From positions 1-9,933 of the forward strand of contig JAAYZQ010000254.1 in NCBI GenBank assembly GCA_012514775.1: 9,933 nucleotides of DNA, read 5' to 3'. The notes beneath the pieces are model-generated. The model had not been told where the DNA came from, ran no database searches, and worked only from the letters and a program-made list of their open reading frames with translations. The stretch is from Anaerolineaceae bacterium. Its GTDB lineage: Bacteria > Chloroflexota > Anaerolineae > JAAYZQ01. The translations under genes were made by a program, and so were the position numbers. Below are positions 1 through 4,565 of this stretch, in pieces (the first letter of the stretch is position 1; the number at the start of each line of letters is the position of its first letter).

Positions 1-512
1 ATCGAGTGCCCGCTGTCGAATCCAACCGTCTGCGAGCCCTCGTCGTTGATGGCGTCCACCATCTTTTGCGCCATCAGGTCATAGGCCTCGTCCCAGGAGA
101 TTCGCTGGAACCTGCCCGCGACGCCCTTTTCATTGATGCGCTTCATGGGATACTTCACGCGATCGGGATGGTAAATGACCTGCATGGCCGACATGCCACG
201 CGCACAAAGTCCGCCCTTGTTCTCGGCTTCTTTGCAGCCATCATAGTACACGATCACGCCATCCTTCACGTGGGCGTTGCCCATATGATAGGTGCCGCAC
301 ACATCGCCGCAGCCGCACCTCACTGGGACTACGGTATCCGCCCCGAACGGCAACCCGGTCGTCGTGTCATCAGTCGTGGTGTCGGCATGGGCAGCCGGCG
401 CGTACCCAACCAGGGCACTGCCGGCAAGCGTAGCCCCACCAACCACGCCGGACCACTTGAGGAACGCTCGTCTGGAAAGATCGTCATTCCAGAACTTGTT
501 TTCGCTGCTCAT
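1..512 (-). CDS. Tat-exported molybdopterin oxidoreductase, catalytic subunit (N-terminal part)
   Basis: This gene encodes the first about 170 residues of a DMSO-reductase-superfamily enzyme; the remainder lies beyond the window edge. A twin-arginine signal is seen at residues 13-19 (SRRAFLK), followed by a hydrophobic stretch and a probable cleavage site after AHA (41-43), so the enzyme should be folded with its cofactor and then exported. A cysteine cluster at C66, C68 and C72 and the GGLCARG motif (C103) match the N-terminal [4Fe-4S] site of the family. The segment YHPDRVKYPMKR and then RISWDEAYD is the classic continuation. Family members reduce or oxidise sulfur compounds, arsenic oxyanions, DMSO, formate and others; the substrate cannot be told from this part. 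The ATG at 512 has AGGAGG (525-530) about 12 nt upstream. Oddity: the first two cysteines are separated by one residue rather than two or three. The family is clear; the subfamily is not. Confidence 0.88.
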   Translation of the reverse strand, partial: MSSENKFWNDDLSRRAFLKWSGVVGGATLAGSALVGYAPAAHADTTTDDTTTGLPFGADTVVPVRCGCGDVCGTYHMGNAHVKDGVIVYYDGCKEAENKGGLCARGMSAMQVIYHPDRVKYPMKRINEKGVAGRFQRISWDEAYDLMAQKMVDAINDEGSQTVGFDSGHS

Positions 513-804
513 TCTTTCTCTTTGCCTCCTGTTTGCGATTCTATGAAGTGATCGAAGAAGCAAACCTTTGATCTAGTTCAACGTCTCGCCTCCCTTCCGG
601 CGTCGTCGAGTGTCCAGTTGAGAGTTCCATGCCAAAAGCACGACGCGGCGCGAGGTCCTGCTCATCCTCGATAGCCCGTCGCTTGCACTTCAAACCGCCA
701 TGGACCCCTGCGAGCTCGAGAGAATCTACTCCCTGGCTCTTCTCCCCTGACTTGACCGTCTTTCCCTTCTTCAAAGCTCACCTTGAGCTTTGTGCAAATC
801 GTGC
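513..804 (-). other. Long 5' leader of the molybdoenzyme gene
   Basis: About 290 nt lie between the predicted transcription start (near 804) and the ATG at 512. Apart from the dyad at 772-792 and the Shine-Dalgarno at 525-530, I recognise nothing here. A TTG-started 77-codon frame (774 to 541) is open, but its composition is not protein-like and it resembles nothing I know, so I do not call it a gene. I looked for a molybdenum-cofactor riboswitch because of the downstream gene, but could not match its conserved core by eye. The leader may simply be untranslated, or it may carry a structure that needs covariation analysis to see. Confidence 0.35.
772..792. promoter_or_regulatory. Inverted repeat, possible operator or leader hairpin
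   Basis: CAAAGCTCA and TGAGCTTTG form perfect 9-bp arms around a 3-nt centre (CCT). The site lies about 12 to 32 nt downstream of the predicted start of the minus-strand transcript. A repressor bound here would block elongation; alternatively the arms would form a hairpin near the 5' end of the mRNA. There is no T-run after it in either direction, so a terminator is unlikely. Confidence 0.45.
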
Positions 805-810
805 CCCTCC

Positions 811-838
811 ATTATATCCCTATACCGGCGCGGGTCAT
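811..838 (-). promoter_or_regulatory. Sigma70-type promoter for the molybdoenzyme gene
   Basis: On the minus strand a perfect -10 box TATAAT (816 to 811) follows ATGACC (838 to 833), which matches TTGACA at four of six positions, with a 16-nt spacer. The predicted start is near 804. It points at the Tat-signal molybdoenzyme with no other gene between. The -10 is strong and the -35 moderate. Confidence 0.5.
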
Positions 839-937
839 ACCCCCGAATGGGCGGTTCTGAATGGCAAATGGAGCTATCTTTTCATGGCTCCCCTGGGTGC
901 CGGGGCATCGGAACTCGTGGCCTGCAAGGGCCAGAGG

Positions 938-992
938 CGCCGGCCGGCGGATTACCCACTCGAGGGGGGATGGGTAGGTACCCAACCGGGTA
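938..992. repeat. Cluster of alternating TACCC/GGGTA arms and a short palindrome
   Basis: CGCCGGCCGGCG (938-949) is a perfect 12-bp palindrome. It is followed by TACCCA (953-958), TGGGTA (971-976), TACCCA (979-984) and GGGTA (988-992). Each GGGTA arm can pair with the TACCC arm on either side of it, giving mutually exclusive stems: 953-958 with 971-976, 971-975 with 980-984, or 979-983 with 988-992. The cluster lies upstream of the predicted promoter at 1041-1069, so on the plus strand it is probably DNA-level structure rather than part of that mRNA. Confidence 0.4.
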
Positions 993-1009
993 AGGGCGAG
1001 AACGGCAGG

Positions 1010-1031
1010 CACGGGCCGGTACCGGCCCGTG
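1010..1031. promoter_or_regulatory. Perfect 22-bp palindrome, probable regulator binding site
   Basis: The half sites CACGGGCCGGT and ACCGGCCCGTG are exact reverse complements with no gap. The palindrome ends 9 nt before the TTGACA box at 1041, with its centre about 55 bp upstream of the predicted start near 1076. That is a usual place for a dimeric activator or for one arm of a repressor. In a GC-rich genome short GC palindromes are common, but 22 bp without a mismatch in non-coding DNA is unlikely by chance. Confidence 0.5.
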
Positions 1032-1040
1032 GACAGCAGT

Positions 1041-1069
1041 TTGACAACAAGGCCCAAGTATGGTACTAG
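1041..1069 (+). promoter_or_regulatory. Sigma70-type promoter for the MBL-fold hydrolase gene
   Basis: A perfect -35 box TTGACA (1041-1046) is followed by a 17-nt spacer and TACTAG (1064-1069). The weak -10 is helped by TGG immediately before it, which fits the extended -10 pattern (TGn). The predicted start near 1076 leaves a leader of about 58 nt to the GTG at 1134. Confidence 0.5.
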
Positions 1070-1133
1070 ATCATGGTCCAGGTGGAATGGGCCATAGGCC
1101 CGGCGCAGGCGTGCCGGCCGGAAAGGAAGTGAC

Positions 1134-2015
1134 GTGGCAGCATACTCGTTCGCGGTGGGAGATCTGCGGTGTGCGGTGGTGGAGGATGGCCGGGCGGTCC
1201 TGCCTGTGGAGGGCATGGTGCGCAACGTGCCGCCCGAGACGTGGAAAGAGGCCCTTGTCCGGGGCGGTTACTCGGCCAGTGAGATTGCCTTTTCTTACAA
1301 CTATCTGCACGTCCGCTCGGCGCAGCATCACATCCTCGTCGACACCGGCCTCGGGCCGGACAACCCCGCGCAGAACGAGGCCTTCGAGACGCGGTACAAG
1401 ATGCGCCTGCCCCGGGTGCAGCGCGGCGGGAGCGTGGCCGACCAGCTTCAGGCCCTGGGAGTGGCGCCGGGCGAGGTGGACTGGGTGATCCTGACCCACG
1501 GGGACCGCGATCACGTGGGCGGGCTCGTAGACGTGGCCGGGCAGGCGATCTTGACCGGGGCTCGCTACGTGATGCTCCAGGAAGCGTGGGATTTCTGGAA
1601 CGACGAGGCGGCCCTGGCGCGCTGGCCCGAGTTCATGACCAGCTTTGGCCGCCAGATCCTGCCCGCTATTCGAGACCGGGTCATTCCCATCGAGGCAGGG
1701 GTCGAGTTTTTGCCCGGCATTGCGCTCCTGGCGGCGCCGGGCCACCGGCCCGGCCACGCCGCGGTGTCGATAACCTCCGCCGGCAAAACGTTGTTGCACA
1801 TCGCCGACGTGGTGCCGCACCCGGCCTTTGTCGAGCACCCGACCTGGCAGTGGGCCGTCGACTCGGACCCGGCGCAGGCCCAGGAGGCCCGAGTGCGGCT
1901 CCTCGGCCAGGCCGCCGATGTGGGAGCGCTGGTCTCTGCCTCTCATCTGCCTTTTCCCGGCGTGGGGCGCCTGGTGCCCCTGGCGGAGGGCTGGCACTGG
2001 CAGCCGCTGGCCTGA
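1134..2015 (+). CDS. MBL-fold metallo-hydrolase
   Basis: This 293-residue cytosolic protein (no signal peptide or membrane segment) has the metallo-beta-lactamase fold. Its metal-binding motif is THGDRDHVGG, giving H122, D124, D126 and H127. The later ligands fit H204 (in APGHRPGH), D225 (HIADVV) and H271 (SASHLPF). The strand-turn LVDTGLGPDN (68-77) before the motif is typical. Such proteins hydrolyse esters, lactones, thioesters or phosphodiesters; the substrate is not predictable here. The usual motif is HxHxDH; here the second histidine is aspartate, a variant found in many family members and expected to alter one metal site. The GTG start is chosen because GGAAAGGAAG ends just upstream (AGGA at 1124-1127, spacing 6). 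The length is complete for the family. The gene appears monocistronic, with its own promoter and a terminator-like hairpin after it. Confidence 0.9.
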   Translation: MAAYSFAVGDLRCAVVEDGRAVLPVEGMVRNVPPETWKEALVRGGYSASEIAFSYNYLHVRSAQHHILVDTGLGPDNPAQNEAFETRYKMRLPRVQRGGSVADQLQALGVAPGEVDWVILTHGDRDHVGGLVDVAGQAILTGARYVMLQEAWDFWNDEAALARWPEFMTSFGRQILPAIRDRVIPIEAGVEFLPGIALLAAPGHRPGHAAVSITSAGKTLLHIADVVPHPAFVEHPTWQWAVDSDPAQAQEARVRLLGQAADVGALVSASHLPFPGVGRLVPLAEGWHWQPLA

Positions 2016-2116
2016 CCGGGGCTGCTGCCCACCGGGACCTGCCTCGCCCGCGAGCATCGCTCGTCCTCCAGGGTACCGGCGCCTGAAAGCCGGCACGCGG
2101 GCCGGTATACGCCTTC

Positions 2117-2142
2117 CCCGCCCATGCCAAAGCGTGGGCGGG
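2117..2142 (+). terminator. Terminator-like hairpin after the MBL gene
   Basis: CCCGCCCATGC and GCGTGGGCGGG form an 11-bp stem (one T-G wobble) around a CAAA tetraloop, about 100 nt after the stop codon. It is followed by TCTTGATC, so the T-tract is poor. Very stable hairpins with weak T-tracts can still act as terminators in GC-rich bacteria; it could instead protect the 3' end of the mRNA. Confidence 0.45.
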
Positions 2143-2168
2143 TCTTGATCCGTGCATTCTCCACGCCT

Positions 2169-2187
2169 GGGTCACGTGCGGTGACCC
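2169..2187. repeat. Inverted repeat GGGTCAC/GTGACCC
   Basis: Perfect 7-bp arms surround a 5-nt centre (GTGCG). There is no T-run beyond it. It lies between the MBL terminator-like hairpin and the -10 box of the permease gene, so it could be an operator or a second weak terminator. Confidence 0.35.
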
Positions 2188-2202
2188 CGGCCTTGAGGCT
2201 TT

Positions 2203-2243
2203 CTTGACCTGTTCGCCGCAAACATTGTCCCCGCCTTGACCTG
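2203..2243 (+). repeat. Direct repeat CTTGACCTG, two copies 32 bp apart
   Basis: CTTGACCTG occurs at 2203-2211 and again at 2235-2243, a 32-bp period, close to three helical turns, so both copies face the same side of the DNA. The second copy ends 8 bp before the TATAAT box at 2252. Its TTGACC is too close to that box (10-nt spacer) to be a normal -35 element, so the pair may instead bind a regulator. Confidence 0.35.
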
Positions 2244-2251
2244 GTTTCGTG

Positions 2252-2257
2252 TATAAT
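2252..2257 (+). promoter_or_regulatory. -10 box TATAAT upstream of the permease gene
   Basis: A perfect TATAAT lies about 114 nt before the GTG start. No -35 hexamer is visible at 16-18 nt spacing, where the sequence is C-rich. A promoter here would need an activator, and the CTTGACCTG repeats are candidate sites. The predicted start is near 2264. Confidence 0.4.
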
Positions 2258-2298
2258 TCCATCGGTTCAATAGCGCTTGCCTGAAAAAAAGCGGCGAG

Positions 2299-2339
2299 GG
2301 CCTGAAGAGGCCGGGCCACCTGTTGCCAGGTGCCCGGCC
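2299..2339 (+). promoter_or_regulatory. Two overlapping hairpins in the permease mRNA leader
   Basis: Hairpin A is GGCCT-GAAG-AGGCC (2299-2312). Hairpin B (2309-2339) has a 6-bp upper stem (CACCTG with CAGGTG, loop TTGC), one bulged C and seven further pairs below. They share 2309-2312, so the full forms exclude each other. B ends 31 nt before the GTG start and is not followed by a T-run. The transporter's family is commonly under c-di-AMP riboswitch control in Firmicutes, but I could not match the conserved ydaO-type core here. Confidence 0.4.
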
Positions 2340-2370
2340 CGTATATTGTGCACGAAGTGAAGGTACTAAC

Positions 2371-4386
2371 GTGGCGAGCATCAGCATCGAATCAGAAACT
2401 GGCACTACTGTAATGCACCTGGAGGCGGCCTACACGCCGCCTCGTTCCTGGCGCACCTGGCTCATCGGCCGGCCGTTGGCGACGGCCGACGCGCCTAATC
2501 AGACCATTGGCCGGCTCGTAGGCCTGGCGGTCTTTGCGTCCGATGGTCTTTCGTCAACCGCGTATGCCACCCAGGAGATCCTGGTCATCCTGGCTGCCGT
2601 CGGAACCTCGGCGTTCGGCCTTGTCTTTCCTATCTCGCTGGCCATTGCCACACTGCTGGCGATTGTCGCGATCTCGTACGAGCAGACCATCCACGCCTAT
2701 CCCGGCGGCGGCGGAGCATACATCGTCTCGCGCGACAATCTGGGTGAACTGCCCGCGCACATTGCCGGCGCCGCCCTGCTGACGGACTATGTCCTGACCG
2801 TGGCCGTATCCATCGCCTCGGGCGTGGCCCAGCTCGCGTCGGCATTGCCTCCCCTGTTCCCCTACAGGGTCTGGATCGGCGTAGGCCTGGTTATGTTCAT
2901 CATGCTCATGAACCTGCGCGGCGTCAAGGAATCGGGCAGGCTCTTTGCCATTCCCACCTACTTTTTCGTGGCCATGATGTTCATTACCGTGGGCGTGGGA
3001 TTGGCCCAATACCTCCTCGGTTCGCTGGGCAAGGTCATCGATCCGCCGCCCATGGAGCAAGTGCAGGTCGCCCAGGGGCTGTCTCTCTTCCTGATCCTCC
3101 GGGCCTTTGCCAGTGGCAGCGCGGCCATGACCGGCGTCGAGGCCATTTCCAACGGGATCGGTGCCTTTCGGGAGCCGCGCAGCCGGAATGCGGGCATCAC
3201 CCTCATCTGGATGGCGGCCATTCTGGGCACGATGTTCCTGGGCGTCAGCTTCCTGGCAGGGCCCGTTGGCGCCCTCCCTTCCGAGGCCGAGACGGTCGTC
3301 TCGCAGATCGCGCGGACGGTCTTCCAGGGGCGTGGTGCCCCCTACCTGGCCATGATCGCGTCTACGACCCTCATCCTGGTCATGGCCGCCAACACGTCCT
3401 TCGCCGACTTTCCGCGGCTCAGTGCTCTCATCGCCAAAGACGGCTTTTTGCCGCGGCAGTTTACCTACCGCGGCAGCCGCCTGGTCTTTTCCCGGGGCGT
3501 CATGGCCCTGGCACTGCTGGCTTCGGGCCTGATTGTCGTCTTCCAGGCCAGCGTGACGGCCCTCATTCCGCTGTACGCCATCGGGGTGTTCCTGTCGTTC
3601 TCCTTATCGCAGGCCGGCATGGCCCGTCGCTGGTGGAAGATCGGGCACCTCACCTCCGGGCAGGAGGTCCAGGAACGAGGCTCCACCCTCCGCTGGGAAC
3701 CCAGGTGGCGCGCCAAGATGATGGTCAACGGATTTGGTGCCGTTTGCACGGCCGTGGTCATGTTGATCTTTGCCGTGACCAAGTTTCGCAGCGGGGCATG
3801 GGTGGTCGTGGTCCTCGTGCCTGTCATGGTGTTTGCCTTTCACCGCATTCACCACCACTACAAGGACCTGGCAGGATACCTGTCGCTCGAAAACTATCGA
3901 GCGGCACCGGACGTGTCGCCGCGCCACCGGGTGATCTTGCCCATCGGTGGCGTGCACCAGGGGACCCTGATCGCGCTGCGCTATGCCTGCTCCCTTTCGC
4001 GCGACGTGACCGCCGTCCACGTGTCCACCGACCCGGACGAGGTGGAACGAATCCGGAACAAGTGGGAGCTGTGGGGGCAGGGCGTGCGCCTGGTCATCCT
4101 CGACTCACCCTATCGTCTCTTTGTCGAGCCGCTGCTGGCCTATGTTGAAAGGGTCGCGGCGCAGCGGCAGCCAAACGAGCTCATCACCATCGTGGTGCCC
4201 CAGTTCGTGCCCAAGCGCTGGTGGCACAACCTCTTGCACACGCAGGCGGCCATGATGCTGCGCCTTGCCCTCCTCACCAGGCCGGGCATTACCGTCACCG
4301 ACGTGCGCTATCACTTGAACGGGCAGCCGGCGCCCAACGGAAAGGATCCGCACGGGATGGCGCGAGAGCCAGGAAAGGGAGCCTGA
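2371..4386 (+). CDS. KimA-like potassium importer (APC superfamily permease with C-terminal USP-like domain)
   Basis: This 671-residue inner-membrane protein has about twelve hydrophobic segments (about 35-490) and a cytosolic C-terminal domain (about 517-665). It resembles Bacillus subtilis KimA (YdaO), a high-affinity proton-coupled K+ importer of about 607 residues, along its whole length as I recall that sequence. Shared signatures include AYPGGGGAYIVSRDNLG (from about 109), FASGSAAMTGVEAISN (about 246-261), LIPLYAIGVF, and in the C-terminal domain GVRLVILDSPYR and PQFVPKRWWHNLLH. In KimA the C-terminal domain is where c-di-AMP binds and inhibits. I chose the GTG at 2371, which has AAGG at 2360-2363 with 7-nt spacing. 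A TTG at 2323 lies inside a strong hairpin, and an ATG at 2413 has no ribosome site. The family is clear; K+ as substrate is inferred from KimA, since other APC members carry amino acids. Confidence 0.85.
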   Translation: MASISIESETGTTVMHLEAAYTPPRSWRTWLIGRPLATADAPNQTIGRLVGLAVFASDGLSSTAYATQEILVILAAVGTSAFGLVFPISLAIATLLAIVAISYEQTIHAYPGGGGAYIVSRDNLGELPAHIAGAALLTDYVLTVAVSIASGVAQLASALPPLFPYRVWIGVGLVMFIMLMNLRGVKESGRLFAIPTYFFVAMMFITVGVGLAQYLLGSLGKVIDPPPMEQVQVAQGLSLFLILRAFASGSAAMTGVEAISNGIGAFREPRSRNAGITLIWMAAILGTMFLGVSFLAGPVGALPSEAETVVSQIARTVFQGRGAPYLAMIASTTLILVMAANTSFADFPRLSALIAKDGFLPRQFTYRGSRLVFSRGVMALALLASGLIVVFQASVTALIPLYAIGVFLSFSLSQAGMARRWWKIGHLTSGQEVQERGSTLRWEPRWRAKMMVNGFGAVCTAVVMLIFAVTKFRSGAWVVVVLVPVMVFAFHRIHHHYKDLAGYLSLENYRAAPDVSPRHRVILPIGGVHQGTLIALRYACSLSRDVTAVHVSTDPDEVERIRNKWELWGQGVRLVILDSPYRLFVEPLLAYVERVAAQRQPNELITIVVPQFVPKRWWHNLLHTQAAMMLRLALLTRPGITVTDVRYHLNGQPAPNGKDPHGMAREPGKGA

Positions 4387-4414
4387 TCGAAGAGCCTCCG
4401 GCACAAAACGAGAT

Positions 4415-4468
4415 GGGGCTGCAAAGCACGAGAGGGGATCGGCCCTTTCGCGGCCTTGCAGCCCCTTT
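4415..4468. terminator. Bidirectional terminator between convergent genes
   Basis: GGGGCTGCAA (4415-4424) pairs perfectly with TTGCAGCCCC (4456-4465), followed by TTT. Inside it 4429-4436 pairs with 4443-4450 (one wobble) around a 6-nt loop. It starts 29 nt after the permease stop codon. Read on the minus strand the stem is followed by a TTTT run a few bases later, so it can also stop transcripts from the nuclease gene. Confidence 0.65.
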
Positions 4469-4476
4469 GGATTGCA

Positions 4477-4492
4477 GCGCGGTCAACCGCGC
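4477..4492. repeat. Inverted repeat GCGCGGT/ACCGCGC
   Basis: Perfect 7-bp arms surround a 2-nt centre (CA), lying between two larger hairpins in the gap between convergent genes. It probably belongs to the same termination region. Confidence 0.4.
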
Positions 4493-4500
4493 ACCGGGCT

Positions 4501-4561
4501 CGTTTATGGTGGGTGCCTGGGCGCCGCGGTCGCGTTCGCCTGGCGCCCCCCACCACGAACG
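4501..4561 (-). terminator. Terminator-like hairpin of the nuclease gene
   Basis: Nested arms CGTT/AACG (4501-4504, 4558-4561), GGTGGG/CCCACC (4508-4513, 4549-4554) and GGGCGCC/GGCGCCC (4519-4525, 4542-4548) make a long stem starting a few nt after the minus-strand stop codon. No T-tract follows on that strand, so it may serve mainly as a 3' stabiliser ahead of the better terminator at 4415-4468. Confidence 0.45.
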
Positions 4562-4565
4562 TTCC

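Noticed and set aside
541..774. 77-codon TTG-started frame on the minus strand just upstream of the molybdoenzyme
   Set aside because: Its composition is not protein-like, it has no recognisable motif, and its start lies inside a dyad; more likely an untranslated leader.
790..818. Plus-strand promoter TTGTGC with TATATC at 17-nt spacing
   Set aside because: Both boxes are weak and overlap the much better minus-strand TATAAT promoter; no plus-strand gene follows within 300 nt without a better promoter.
629..1069. 146-codon plus-strand frame in the region before the MBL gene
   Set aside because: No motif or family resemblance; it runs across the inverted repeats, both predicted promoters and the operator-like palindrome, so it is best read as chance openness in GC-rich DNA.
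1071..2096. 341-codon minus-strand frame opposite the MBL gene
   Set aside because: Shadow of the MBL gene, which has a complete metal-binding motif, a ribosome site and a promoter in its own frame.
2264..2340. Resemblance of the permease leader to the start of a ydaO-type c-di-AMP riboswitch
   Set aside because: Only a short stretch (CGCTT then TGAA) is similar; the conserved downstream core elements could not be found, so I do not call it.
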